Assembly: GCF_002078875.1 (NCBI RefSeq)
Contig: NC_034414.1
Location: forward strand, 19,642,895 to 19,706,894
Direction: 5' to 3'
Source: Numida meleagris
Lineage: Eukaryota > Chordata > Aves > Galliformes > Numididae
DNA length: 64,000 bases
The position numbers and the translations under genes were made by a program. This document shows, one piece after another, positions 41,701-53,385 of the stretch. Positions within the stretch are counted from its first letter, which is position 1; each line of letters starts with the position of its first letter. The notes beneath the pieces are model-generated. The model had not been told where the DNA came from. It ran no database searches and was given only the letters and a program-made list of their open reading frames with translations.

Positions 41701-44700
41701 TGTTAAAGGCCACAACACACCTTGTGGTGGAAATTGAATCTATTGCTTTCATTCTCTGTCTGGTTGCCTTTTAAGTGATGTTGGTACAAGCAGCCCAACT
41801 AGCCTAAATCCTAAAATCTATAGTTGACTGCATTGTGGATTTTTCTTTTGTCTAAAGTGCGGATATTGAGCAGACAGACACAGAACAGAGGTAGGCTTGA
41901 TTAAGGAATAATCTGTACCAAGCTCTTTCCCTACCAAATCTTTCGTGATTTCTCAGCTCCAAGTGTCAAAAGCACCAGCTGCATCCATTCTGGGCTTCAG
42001 ATATTTGTGATCAGATTGGCTGCCAGTTGGGTTTTGTAAATATGTTATCTTCTGGTGAAATACAGGCCCCTTTTTGGCTTTACTCCAAACCTAGCAACAC
42101 GTAACATAAGGTGTTACTCCTTTCAGAACTTATGTGGGACAGAGACTGAGTAGGAAGCCACCAGAGTGCCAAAAGTCCTCACACTGAGCAGCTGGGGGTG
42201 GTTTACCACAGCAGCGATGGGCGGGATAGGCCCTTTCTAGCTATGTACGTGCATGTGTTGGTGTGGTGTTCCCATATCCCTTTACCAACTCTTAGATTTT
42301 TGCCTTCTGTGTTTTCCAGGGTCAGGAGTTGACCATCCGTCAGATTGCTCTTCTTGGCTTCAGAGACTTGGTCTTGCTAAAAGTGAAGTTGGAAGAAATT
42401 CTTCCTCTGGTCCAGACGAAGCTCCCAGCTTCCATTGTCCAGATGCTGTTAATTCTGCAGGTGGGGAGCTTCTGGTTTTCCTTGTTTCACTCCATTTGAG
42501 ATTCTCGTCTTCACCTAACTGATACAAACCTTGGTAAGGAGAGTGGGGAGGGCAGTGATGAAAGGGAAGATACGCGTAGTTGTGTGAGAGTGCTAAACGT
42601 AAAAATGAAAGCTGAATTTGAATGGTTAACATCCTGAGCTTTCCTGGAAATCAATAAGGGTATGTCCACGAAAGGGCCAGGTTCTGCTCTTATGCGTTTG
42701 CATTTTCCTTGGTACTTTGTCTCCCCAGCTAGGAGCAGTCCCAGTACTCTTCTAATTTCCTCATAAATTGTCATCTCCCAGCTTCTGTGAACACCTCCAG
42801 TTCTCCTGATTTGTCAGCTTTGTAATGACCCAGCAAGACCCCCCTTATAGATGATAAAGGCATTGGAAGGAGTATTGCCTGCTGGCTTCCTAATATACCT
42901 CCCCCCTCCTAGATGGGATGTGGAAACTTCTCTGTGAGAGGAGGAATATCTTATGGCAGCGGGGAAAAAAAAATGCAGGTTTTCCAAGGGCGTCTCCTAA
43001 GAAACAAAGACTTCTTATGAGGACTGTCCTTTATAATCAGGCCTGAAGAGAACAGTGCCCCTGTCTTCCAAGCAGGACATGTATGGCTAAGTTTACCATT
43101 TTCTATATTGCTCAGCCTGACAGTCCTGAAAAATACTGTGATCCAGGTGGCTGTTTGCACTCCTCTCACTTAAATTTCTCTTCAGATATACCTTATGATG
43201 TGTGATGGGGAATAAAACCTGCTGAAGTATGTGCAATCAGAGTCACAAAGTAGCTAAGCTGGTATTTCTGTGTGAGTTCTCTCAGTTCGGATCTCCCCTG
43301 TGACCCAGGCTGTATTAGCACGAAATACTAGAGTGCTAGCTCAATTTCCATAAGATATCTTAATAAAAGCAGTCTCGGGGCAAAGAGAATCTCAGTGACA
43401 CATCTGAGAAAGAAAAGTCTACTGAGGGTTTGCAGGAAGCTAGTCTGTGGACATTTTCTGAAATTACAGTTAAATTGCTCAGTGTTAGCTACAATCTTTC
43501 ATAGCTGTAAGCTGAACTAGGGAGGGTGCTTCTCCTGTCTCAGGGAAAGAGCAGGGCTTGTAAGGCTCTTCCACAGAGACATTTCCTGGCAGAACTGCCT
43601 TGGTATAGCTGTATTGCTGTCGTTATTCAGTGTACATCTCATGGTACTGTAGCTTGTACCTACCTTCCTATCCTTTGGTCATTAAAAGAAAAAAAAGTCC
43701 CCTGGCAGCCTGTTGCCTATAGGAGTATGACTATGACCTGAACTAGGAGGCTGGTGTAAATAGCACCTAAACCTCCATTTTGGCTCTTAAGCTGTGTTCC
43801 TCTACAGGCTGTGCTGATACAGCTGAGATATTCCAGAGCTAAGATGTTTGGCAGACCCCAGGCCTTGTCAGAACCTTACTACACAAGAGTAATGATGGCT
43901 TTTCATGTTTGATTTTTCAGAGTGTTCATGAGCCCGATGGCCCCAGTGAGAGCTACCTACAGCTGGAAGAACTGGTCAAGCAGGTGGTGTCACCATACTT
44001 GGGTTTGTGTGAGGACCACAGCATCTCTGGTAGCACCTGCTTGCTTGGTAAGACATGCAGCAGCATAGAGGAGCTCTTTCAAACACTCTACTCTTTCTGT
44101 GGTACACAGGTTGGCTAATAGGACGCAGTGCACATCTGTGCTAGAAAGGAGGTGGTGCATGACTCCACAAGAGAGAGAAAGCAAAGGTTAAAGCACCCTT
44201 AAGAAGGTCCTGGTTAACACACTTCTGAATGTAGATTTTTCTGATCTGCTTTTCATTTTCCACCGCATACGCATGCAAAATCTGCAGTCTTTCTGGAGGC
44301 AGTTTGGATTTTAAAGCTTCTCTCTGTGGTGTGTGCCTGAGGTGCTTTCCATGCATTTGAGCATTCTGTTTGGGGAAAAAAAAAAAATCATCTATTTAAA
44401 CTGTAGATAAACGGAGCTAGGAGAGAGAACTGGCACCATGCTTCAGAAAGGTGATGCTTGTAGTGGAAAACCTCCATATATGATTCAAGAGCTCTGCTAA
44501 CAAGCATGGCCAGAGAGAAATAGAGTAGCTAAGAAATAGATATGGCCATACTGTTTAGGTAACCACAAAGATTTAAATGGAGTAAGTGAAGAAAGCTCTA
44601 GACCCCAAATATTTTGTGGCACTTTGTCAGCTGTAGCCTCTCCTTTGATACAGACTTTGTCTAGGGAAAGACACATCCTGTCTTGTGTTACACTTTTGCA

Positions 44701-47700
44701 GCATGGGCAGGGTAAAAGAAGGTCTTAAGGGAGAATGGTTCATCAGGGTTTGGGTATTCTCTGCCTGTAACAAACTCTTGGCATTGCTTTAGATAAGCTA
44801 TGGCTCAGGCTTTTTGTTCTTGTGGTTGGGCAAATAAATAAACTTTCTTTTATGCAAGTGGACATGGTTAGACTTAAGCATTGAGTTGCAGATCTTATCT
44901 GAGGCTAGATTTAGACCACAATCATCCTGTAAATGTTGAACTTTGACAAATGTGATTGTTTGGCTGTTTATGGATGCCTGCATGGTGCTGGGATAGTGTG
45001 AAGTGTAGCTGTCTCACCTACACTGAAGTTCCTAGCCAGCCTGGACTTCTGCCAGCTGACCAAAGCATTGGTGTCCTAAAACAAAAAAAATCATATGAAC
45101 TGGCCTTGTAAAGTTCATGTGCCTTAAAATCATTGTACTGGCTTTGATTTTTACCTGTCGTTTATTTGTGTGTATTTTCAAAGTGGCCTTTTGCCCTTGC
45201 TCGACCCTGTGCTGAGCAGGGGGAAGAAGTAACTTTTGTTTGCATTACACAGCAGAGACAAAAAGAGCAGCATCTTTCTGCAAATAATCTTGCTGTTTTC
45301 AAAGTGCTCCTGTGGTGGTGGTTTCTTCTAATACTTGCTGCTTCTCACCAGATTTCTCTCTCTCTTCCTCTCTCCTTCTTTCTGTCACTTTTTTTTGCTT
45401 TCTCAGAGCCAGTGTTCTCTCTCACTAGGCAGCTGGTAATGACAGTGAGTCCCAGCAGGTTTCCTGCCATACTGTGGCTCTGTGGCACCTTTCTGTTGAG
45501 CTTTGGGTGTGCTTGCATTCTCTATAGATGCTGTGGAGTCCAAACTGCAATCTAGAACACAGCCTTCAAGTTGCACTGGTGTTGAGAGATGCAATTGAGG
45601 ACGACTGTGGTCACAGCTGTGAATAAACATAAAGCTTTGGCCTTCAAGGCTGCAGTATGTTATACTTGATTTAAACTGAGAAAAGAGAGCAGCAGGAATA
45701 GGTGTGAAAGAAAGAGGACAGAACAGCTCACAGAGGAGATTTGAGGCAGGCAACCTCCCCAGCCAAAGCAACAAATCACAAAGTCTAGGTGGAGCAAGGG
45801 GAAGTGAGCCACATGGCAGAGCCTGACCCAGATACCTGAGGCTGTGGCCTGTTTCATCCTGAGCTCTGCAGTTATCCCTGCTTCGGTGAAAGCCCAACTA
45901 CTTCAGCTGGATTATATTCCTTTCACTGTGCTTGTTACTGTCCTGTTGTCCACCCTCCTTGCTTCCTCTGTGTAAATTAGCCACTACCTGCACTGTAAGG
46001 ATGGTGTGTGTTGAAGGGATCCAGTTGTCTCAGAAACAATGTTTAAATTACGAATAGAGGAAAAAAAGCATTCATGCTGTTCACCCCGTGTATTAAACCT
46101 AGCATCAATGCTGATTTGAGTTTGCCTGCAAAATAATCCCTTAAAAGATCTTCCCAGTTTATGTTCCTGATAACAGCACAGCAAAATAGAAATATTTTTT
46201 TAGTTAAACTATGCATGATGGTTTCCTTAAGAGAGCATCATTTCTGGTCATTGGCAACAGGCCATCCATTCTAGGTGAAATGACCTTCTTTCCACTTGAA
46301 GCCCACGAAAACACACAAACTAATCTTTGAGTTCTCTGGCAGCTCTTTTGTCTTCTGTGCCATGATGTGGTGGTGGTTCAGCCACCGTGCATGCCGGATC
46401 GTAGCTCTGGGCAATGGGGTTTGAAAACATTAAACTGAGATGCCTTTCTCCCTAGGGGACTACTCCAAGGAAGATTTCAAATGGGAAAGGTCATTGGAGA
46501 AGGTCAGAGTGCTTTATTTCAGCACTCTGGTGCTTTGTTCTTCTCCCCATGTCAGATTCCGTCTTTCTGGATGGAGTTCTGTGCATTACAGTTCTTATGG
46601 TGTTCTGATACAGTGAATACATAACATTGTTTTGGTGTGCCAATGGTGAGGCAGTGCCCTGCTCCATAAGAAGATGAGCACAACAGCTGGGGAGAGACAA
46701 AGGATAGGTGGCTTGCAGAAAACAGACCACAGTCTGATGCTTCTCAGCCATCAGTTCATAGCTGGAGGTTATGCAAGAGTTGCATACTGTTCTTAATTTC
46801 CCAGAGGACTGTGATTGCTTGATAGAGCAATCAAAGGAGGAGAAGTAAAGCAATAAATCTATGTTCAGAGTTCAGCCTAACTTTTTTTCTGATTATTATA
46901 AAGAATTTTACTTCAATTTCCCAAAAACTATCTGTGGAGATTTTTTTTTTTTTCCTCAAGAGTTAGGTCATCCCTTACTTGAAGAGAATAAACACTGATA
47001 GATTCTCCACTATGCATTTCTCTGTTTCAGTACCTGATCAGTGATGCGTAACCCATTTCTGCAACTAACCTGATCTTGAAAACCTTCCACTGAGGGAAGA
47101 TCCACAACTCTTCTGTGCGGTTACTTGCAGCCCTTATTCTTGGCATTAACTTGTGTTGCTTAATGTCTTAAAAATGTCTGCTGCAGTTGTGGGGAGAAAA
47201 TAAGAGCAAGACCTCTTGTTGACTGCCCAGTTATCCTGTCTTTGATAGGTACAGCTTCTGGCTAAGTGTTTGCTAGGGGCAAGAGAAGGAAGAATTGTAA
47301 TTTCTTCCAGTGAGGCCTACCAGCTATGCTGTAAGTTTCCAACACATGTTTCTGTGGAATCTCATCAATTTCACTGTGACAGCAGGAGACAGGGCCATTC
47401 TCCAATGCTGTAAAGTTAGATAACGCCCGTGGCTACCTGAGATAAAATTGGAGCCCTTTGGCCTTTAACTTATTTCATGTTCCCATCACCTTCCTCCTCT
47501 GTGAAATTTTATGGTCAGAAATTGACTCTGACAAAGGTCTTGGTTTTCAAACACGCTGAGATACTTAACCAGCTGTGTTTCCAAGTCCACCAGCGAAACG
47601 CTGCCAATATCTTGTTCTTAGTGCTTCTGCTGAGCTGTGCTTACAGAGCTAGGCAGAGCTACCTTCTGGATAGTGAACTGCTTGGAGTCTGGATCCAAGC

Positions 47701-50700
47701 AGAAGCCACTGAAGTGTCAGAATAGATCTTCTCAAACTTCAGATTCTTTGCTGGGGAGGTCTGGCTGTACTCTTTCAATTTGAATGTTTGGAAAGCATAG
47801 ATGTGGGAAGTACATTTCCTCAGATGCATAAAGTGTTTGGCTAATGTGTCAGCAAAGAGCTTTGCATCATGTTTAGTAGGAGCGGAGATTAAAATCTGGC
47901 TCCCGTAATGCCCATGAGTGACCTGACCAGTTATCAGAGATCAGTGTCTCCTTCAAAAATAGAAATAATGACTTGAGAGCTCTGCCTCCTTAAAATGTGG
48001 GTGAACCATCAGCCTTAGGATGAGTTGAACAGGGGTTTCAGATCCTTGCAATGTATTGGGGAGCACTCTGTAATTCCCTTGAATCTTTGAGTTTGATGAT
48101 GTATGATTGTTGCTAGTCTGCTTGAGGAATCTAACTAGCACTTCAGCTACAAACCCTGTTCTAACATTAAAAGAGAAGCTTGCCTTGCCAAGAGAGCTCT
48201 CTAAATGCTATCCTTTTTTCCTCTCTAGCTGCTGATGTTTGCTTTGGCTACTCAGGAACTTCAACTGTGATCCCTTTCCTAGACAAATCCCCCACAACTC
48301 ATTTCTTCTCCATGATGGCAGGCATTGCTCTGCTAATTGCTACAGTATTTAAGTCAATGTATTTAAGGAACGTTCAAGTGTTCTGGAGACATAATCTAAG
48401 GCAGTTGGAGTGGGAAATCAGATGAAACTAAAACATGAATTTCTGAATTATGAATAATTTCAAAAATGGCCTTTGCCTTCCTTCATTTCAGCATCTGCCT
48501 TTGCCATTCTCTGTTTGTCCCAATTGTTTGACTATAGCAGAATAGAAGGGAGGAGAAGAGTTAGAGCTTTGTTTTCTCCAAGTTAAAATATGCACTAGGA
48601 ATACATTTTTACTGCCATAAAGAGCCATGAGAGCATGAGTCTGTGTGCAGTGTGGATGTGCTCACATTGGTGATTGGCTGCATGATTTGGGTGAGCTGTG
48701 GCCATGCAGTGGCCGTTTGGGCCCCAGCTCACACTGGATGCACGTCTGCTCGATTTGTGGACATTTTTTGCAATCCAGCCTCTACTTAGTTTTGGGCTGA
48801 GCTGAAGCATGTCTTCTCTGTCTTTGCAGTCTATCTGGGTTACAGTGGTTACTACAGTGTGGTCAAACTCAGGACCTTCGCTTTATTTTTGCACACAACA
48901 GGCAGCATTGTACTCCTGTTCCCATGCTGATAAAGGTTTGGGGAGAGGATTGCGGTCTTGCGCGTTGCTGTTAGTGTTCGCTTCAATACCAGCAGGCTTT
49001 CATAATCTCCCCTTCCATATTCTGGTCAGATTTTGAAATCTGGATGATGTCAGATGCTGAAGCACCAACACATGCATCAACTCCGTAAAGTCTGCTCCTC
49101 AGTGTGCGTACAGATGCACATGTGAACACAAGTACACACATAGCACGTGAGCCTCAGAACTGCTGAATGCAGCCTGGCTGGCTGGACTGCAAATGAGCGC
49201 AGTAGTTGAGGAGCACTTGTTAACCATTTTGCCACAGAACACGAGGACGTACCAGAAGGGGATGCCAGGACCAATTTTTCCAGTTTATGTGCAGTGAGGG
49301 TTGCCAGGCTGGGCAGGAGCAATGTTACGTTATTGCTTCCTACACTGTGCTTGCATTCAATGGACTTTAATCTCTCAGCTCCTCAGGCTTGGCTGTTTCA
49401 GCAGCACTAAAAGTTTACACACAAACTGGCACTTCTTTCTCACGGGAATATTTTTATTTATTAAGTGAACCTCAAGCCATGGCCGTGATTTCTTTTTCCT
49501 GTGTATCCTGGCCTCTTGGGAAGGGTTGCAAGCTGTGCCTGTTTAAATGGAGCATATTTTCATTTTAAACGTGCTGTTTAGAATTTGAGAAAAGCAAAGA
49601 TTTTGCCCTGGACTGCAAAATCTGCAGCAATGGAGTCAGGAGAATTTACCGCTTTTTGCATGGCTCAGTTCAGTTTCATCTCCTCAGGCCTCTCCTAACC
49701 CAAGAAACCTTTGCATAGATAAAAACCACTGCAGGATAGACATAATGTAAGTATTAATTTGTGGAATGGCATATTGTGATGAACACAACATTAGAAGGCT
49801 GCTGAGCTCCCTTTCTTCTCTGCAACAGTGAGCTGAGCAGCCTGTAACAGTGGCTGTGTTCCTAACCTAGACAGGAGGTGGGCACCGATGTGCATTTCAG
49901 ACTCAGCTTGAGTCAGTCATGTTACAAGTAAATAACTACCCCACCACTGGCTGCTTTCTTTTGGCGTCAGCACTTGACTTTGTTGACAGCGGTCAGCAAA
50001 GAAGCAGCCCTGGTAAATAATGTGAAATGTGGAGAAATAGCTGCTGCTTAGACTCCCATGTTATTTGGATTTCATCGACACCAGACCAATTTTCACAGCC
50101 CAGGTGCAGTTTTTACAGCACTGCAGTGCTGGTGTAACTCCCTGCAGCCATTGGTAGCAGCACAGGAGTGCTGGTGTGGTTCCCCTTACGTGACCTTTCT
50201 CTGGTGACCAGCACCATGGCTTGCTGTGTTTGAGCTGCAGTGGACACATGAGGAAGATATCAACTGTAACCAGCCTCAAAAGTTGCTTGCACATACTCTT
50301 AAGCACAGAATGAAGTTTTCCAGTGAATGTGTTACTGAAAGCACAAGGGTGAAGTGTTGTCATGTTCTGGCTGCTCAACTGCTCCTCCTTGTAACAACAC
50401 TGAGCTTGTTTTCTGCCTTTCTTATTGATGCAAGCTTTCAAAGCTGTTTCATAACCTTCAGAGATGAGTGCTTTGCTTTACGTTTTGTTACTGTCTCACG
50501 CTCTGCAGTCTTGCAGAAAGTCTCCTACGTGATCTGAAAGGCTTCTGACCTTAGGACATGAGCCCCTGCACTTCAGGATGTTGGTGAGATACCCAGTGGC
50601 TGCAAGCCGAGTCCTCTCTGTTCCCTGCAGCCAGCCTAAGAGCTTAGACAAAGCTTTGCCTCTGCCCTGTTGCTCATCGCTGCTTCCTTTTTTTCTTCCA

Positions 50701-51084
50701 GAGAGGCGGTACTCCAGATCCCGCTCCAAAGCTGGAGGACTGAGTTACTCCTCTCACCTGGCGACAAGTCGGCAGCCCAGCGAGATGGCCCTGACACCTC
50801 TGACGGAGCAGGAGGGTGAGGCTTATCTGGAGAAGTGTGGTAGCATCCGTCGCCACACTGTTGCCAACGCTCATTCAGATATTCAGCTCCTGGCGATGGC
50901 CTCCATGATGCACACAGGCATGGTGATCGAGGAGTCAGACAGTAATGACAAATGTCTCCTCCTGCAGCCCAGTTTCAGCCACAGGCAGTGCTCCAGTGAG
51001 CCTAGTATTGCTGACGGGCCGGAGGGAGGCATGGCGGCAGGCAGGCAGGACTCAGCAGAGCTGAACTGCACATCAGTCAGCTAG
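22490..51084 (+). CDS. PRR5L: PRR5L (proline-rich protein 5-like, Protor-2), spliced coding region
   Basis: Joined from eight exons: 22490-22659, 24020-24100, 27572-27620, 35744-35801, 38973-39064, 42320-42460, 43921-44047, 50702-51084. All junction phases agree, giving 366 residues plus TAG, close to the 368 of the human protein. Recognised by the N-terminal MGSFRRPRPRFMSSPVLSDL block, the central TETLPTLQAIFYPVQ and LGFRDLVLLKVKL segments (residues about 133-180, the conserved PRR5/HbrB-like region) and the C-terminal LTPLTEQEGEAYLEKCGS stretch. Family knowledge: PRR5 and PRR5L bind Rictor in mTORC2 and tune its signalling; PRR5L has also been linked to PKC-delta phosphorylation and to tristetraprolin-dependent mRNA decay. 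It is cytoplasmic, with no signal peptide or membrane segment. A basic, serine-rich linker (ERRYSRSRSK, from residue 240) separates the conserved region from the tail. Oddities: one GC-AG intron, and a weak first AUG with a stronger AUG 17 codons later. Confidence 0.95.
22660..24019 (+). other. PRR5L: PRR5L intron, 1.36 kb
   Basis: GT-AG intron between exons ending at 22659 and starting at 24020. I see no repeat, RNA gene or exon-like segment in it. Confidence 0.85.
24020..24100 (+). other. PRR5L: PRR5L coding exon (81 bp)
   Basis: Acceptor ttttggcag, donor tcag|gtaggt. It encodes SVQTAVINVFKGGGLQ through LNENI in the PRR5 family N-terminal region (residues about 57-84). Both ends are phase 2, so skipping it would keep the frame. 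Confidence 0.93.
24101..27571 (+). other. PRR5L: PRR5L intron, 3.5 kb
   Basis: GT-AG intron. It contains a GGT-repeat stretch at about 25517-25531 and an A27 run at 26687-26713. No other gene was recognised. Confidence 0.85.
26687..26713 (+). repeat. A27 homopolymer
   Basis: Uninterrupted A run inside a PRR5L intron, in sense orientation; no retrocopy body was recognised beside it. Confidence 0.85.
27572..27620 (+). other. PRR5L: PRR5L coding exon (49 bp micro-sized exon)
   Basis: Acceptor tgtctacag, donor tttcag|gtacta (a weak donor). It encodes RLLKSELGSFITDYFQ, residues about 84-100, nearly identical to the mammalian protein. The exon is only 49 bp and starts in phase 2, so skipping it would shift the frame. 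Confidence 0.93.
27621..35743 (+). other. PRR5L: PRR5L intron, 8.1 kb
   Basis: GT-AG intron, the longest within the coding region. It includes a T-rich tract near 27911-27928, a G+C-rich stretch around 32000-32700 and an imperfect inverted repeat at 30864-30895. No protein-coding or RNA gene was recognised. It ends in a long CT-rich tract (35719-35743) ahead of the acceptor. Confidence 0.85.
35744..35801 (+). other. PRR5L: PRR5L coding exon (58 bp) ending at a GC donor
   Basis: Acceptor ttttggcag after a CT-rich tract. It encodes NQLLAKGLLFIEEKIKLCE plus one base (residues about 101-119). Joining at 35801 to the next exon restores the conserved GEDRI segment that matches mammals in length, which makes the donor aag|gcaagt, a GC rather than GT site. 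Confidence 0.9.
35802..38972 (+). other. PRR5L: PRR5L intron, 3.2 kb, probable GC-AG type
   Basis: Begins gcaagt and ends tttttgtag. GC-AG introns are a known minority class and usually have otherwise perfect donors, as here (AAG|GCAAGT). A GT donor nine bases downstream (aca|gtaaga at 35811) would also keep the frame but would insert three residues. No other gene was recognised inside. Confidence 0.75.
38973..39064 (+). other. PRR5L: PRR5L coding exon (92 bp)
   Basis: Acceptor gtttttgtag, donor gtccag|gtaatc. It encodes EDRIDILSEIWDHYFTETLP and the following TLQAIFYPVQ (residues about 120-150), part of the conserved PRR5 core. It starts in phase 1 and ends in phase 0. Confidence 0.95.
39065..42319 (+). 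other. PRR5L: PRR5L intron, 3.3 kb
   Basis: GT-AG intron. It contains an A+T-rich cluster of TAAT/ATTA cores at 41341-41401 that could bind homeodomain factors. No other gene was recognised. Confidence 0.85.
42320..42460 (+). other. PRR5L: PRR5L coding exon (141 bp)
   Basis: Acceptor gttttccag, donor ctgcag|gtgggg. It encodes 47 whole codons from GQELTIRQIALLGFRDLVLL to SIVQMLLILQ (residues 151-197), the best-conserved helical part of the family. Both ends are phase 0. Confidence 0.96.
42461..43920 (+). other. PRR5L: PRR5L intron, 1.46 kb
   Basis: GT-AG intron ending gatttttcag. I see nothing else in it. Confidence 0.85.
43921..44047 (+). other. PRR5L: PRR5L coding exon (127 bp)
   Basis: Acceptor gatttttcag, donor cttg|gtaaga. 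It encodes SVHEPDGPSESYLQLEELVK and the following QVVSPYLGL segment, ending in a divergent cysteine- and serine-containing stretch (SISGSTCLL), residues about 198-239. Confidence 0.95.
44048..50701 (+). other. PRR5L: PRR5L last intron, 6.65 kb
   Basis: GT-AG intron ending in a T/C-rich tract (ttttttcttccag). It holds a 16-bp perfect palindrome at 50116-50131 with a related direct repeat about 35 bp further on. No other gene was recognised. Confidence 0.85.
50702..51084 (+). other. PRR5L: PRR5L terminal coding exon
   Basis: Acceptor tttcttccag. It encodes the basic linker ERRYSRSRSK, then LTPLTEQEGEAYLEKCGS, RRHTVANAHSDIQLLAMA and an acidic, serine-rich C-terminus ending in TSVS, with stop TAG at 51082-51084 (residues 240-366). 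The RRHT and RQCSSEP sites resemble basophilic kinase targets; this is inference. The 3' UTR follows. Confidence 0.96.
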
Positions 51085-52474
51085 AAGTTGTCTCTCTGAG
51101 GAGAGGAAGACTCTATGTGCTAAGCTGGACAAATGCTCGTGTCACCCCCGCTGGAAAAAAAAGGAAAATTGGAGTCTTGCTCCTGGTGTTAAAACGGCCT
51201 TGGATGATCTAATGTCTCTTTGGGAACGCTCTCCAGACTTGTTTTCCTTGCCTGTTTGTGATCACTGTTGATAGAGGTACCAGCCTGCTCCCAAATGCGC
51301 GTGATGGGCTGCAAAGTTGAACATGGCGGTTTACCTTCTGTGAGCTCTTTTACTGCGCTAGCCTAAACCTTTTGGCCTCAGGTTTCCTTCTGTTTCTTTG
51401 GTATGATACAAATGAGCCTCCTTCTGCTTTTGTCTTTCCTGGTTTTGTGCTACTTGTTTGCTTCAGAGAACCCTGTGCTTAATGTTCTTTTCTTCCATAC
51501 TTGAGGTGGTGATGACCGAGGACTGCCTCTTTCTCTTTTGAAGTTGAACTCAGGGATGAAACCACTTGCATCTTGCAGAAAGATCTGCTCAGATGGCTTG
51601 TGAGAGAAGGAGACCCTTTGCTTGCTTCCCACAGGCGTGAGTGAAAAGAATCTTGAAGAAACCAGATTGTTTTTTGCCCCACACTTAAGCAGAACTGGAT
51701 ATGTGTGGAGTGCCAGCTGAGCTCTTCCAGTATATGCTTTAGTTCCAGTAATGTCCTTAGGGTTGGCGTTATAAATTGAGTGCAAAGGAGGAAGTATAAA
51801 GTGAGAGCAAATACTGTCCTGAGCGTCCTAGTGTTTGGCATCAAATTGCTGTTAAAGTTTTGGGGTGGTACAGCTGCAATGAAAGGAGAAATCTAAACCT
51901 TCAGAAAGGGAATGCTCACGCATTTCTGTTGTGGAAGAGCTAAAGGTGCTTCTCCAGGCTGATTGTCATGAGTGCAGAGCGGGAGGTGACGACAGGGCTG
52001 CTTCCTTGAGCTGCTCTGGTACTCCCTGCACTTGCAGGATTTGTGAGACCAGAGATAAGCAGCTGGGTGCAGAGAGGAGCCCTGTCCTCGTAGCACATTT
52101 GTGAAGTGCTTCTGACCTCCAGTGGTATCTTGCTTAGTGCAGCATTTCCTTAAGATAAAGCGAGGACTACTTGCAGTCTTTGTCCCTGTTTTTATTTTGA
52201 AGATGAGGAGTGGGTCCAGGTCGTCAGTGCATCAGGAACTGCGGTGCCCACTGTATGGCACCGCTTGGTACACAGCTGCTGCTTCTGTGGGAGAAGAACC
52301 AATTTGTTGGAGCAGTCCCCTGCGGTACTCCCCTGATGTCTTGCTAAGCAGATTTGCTAGCGTAATTACAGGCTTAGAGGTGAACTGAAATGCTGCCTTA
52401 AATGTCAAATCCCGTTAAAAATGTGGATATAACACCACAGCCACTAGAGTCCAGTCACTGTGGTACTGACTGCA

Positions 52475-52480
52475 AATAAA
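52475..52480 (+). terminator. PRR5L: Possible proximal poly(A) signal AATAAA of PRR5L
   Basis: Canonical hexamer 1.39 kb after the stop codon. A strong GT-rich downstream element is not obvious, so use is uncertain. Confidence 0.35.
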
Positions 52481-53360
52481 TCTGCCTTGACAAGGAAACA
52501 GGAAGTTAGGATGAGCCTTCAGGATGTGTTTTTGCACACTGTGACATTAACTGCAGAATTTGCCCTGCTGCCACTGGGCATTAAGCGCCCTCTGTTGCAC
52601 AGGCTGTACTGGAAGAGAAGCTCAGACCTGCTGAGATTTGACTTCAGTAACATGCGCTGCAAAAACCAAGTGGATGGTTATTTTACGACGAAGCACTGAA
52701 AAAAACAGCAACGAGCACAAGATTTTGCTGTCTGCGTACACGAGGGTGTTGCTTTGTCTCCTGTGGTTTGCAAATCTTGTTGGCCTTTGTAGAAATGCAG
52801 TGTTTGGCTCCCCAGCTGTGCTTCTGTGGAGAGAGATTTGGTTGTGCTGTTTGCCTCCTAGGAAGGATGTGTCCGGGGAGGCAGGAAGATGGGGATTTTA
52901 GCAGTCCTTCCTTGAAATGGATTCTAGGGGAAGTTGCCTCCTCATTCTGAAATTGGACTGATTGTGCCACCCTGATGCTGTCACATGCAGTGACTTGCAG
53001 CCTTCTCTTGGCCAAGTGGGCACGTGTGGAAGTGGTGGTCCTGCAGCATTTCAGCTCGCTCCTACAAGCGCTTCTCATCTCTTTTACTTCTCTCATTTCC
53101 CTTTTGTAAATGCCTGAAGCGAGCAGCGCCACCTTCTGTGATGAAAATGAGTATGGTTTGTTTATTTCCTGACATACTCTTGGATCATCTCTAGGGCTAA
53201 TAGGAATCCAGTCCTGGTTTTAACTTGAATGTCTTTTGTTTTTACATCTATTTATAATTTGAATCATTTTGATGTTGTACCTGTTACTTTGCGAAAATTT
53301 GCACCGAGCCACTCTGAATCGTGCACTTCCTCAGTTGTTTGGATGTTTTGTGTCGAGAGA

Positions 53361-53366
53361 ATTAAA
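53361..53366 (+). terminator. PRR5L: Probable poly(A) signal ATTAAA of PRR5L
   Basis: Common hexamer variant about 2.3 kb after the stop, followed by ggtggctttactttgt, which can serve as a downstream element. Confidence 0.5.
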
Positions 53367-53385
53367 GCTGGTGGCTTTACTTTGT

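Larger units (their letters stand above)
51085..53385 (+). other. PRR5L: PRR5L 3' UTR (probable end near 53385)
   Basis: Non-coding sequence after the stop. An AATAAA at 52475-52480 is a possible proximal poly(A) signal. An ATTAAA at 53361-53366, followed by a T/G-containing stretch, is the likely distal one. Transcript ends cannot be read directly. Confidence 0.6.

Noticed and set aside
45166..45897. 129-codon plus and 164-codon minus frames
   Set aside because: Overlapping frames in the last PRR5L intron with no recognisable family and no convincing splice pattern; chance openings.
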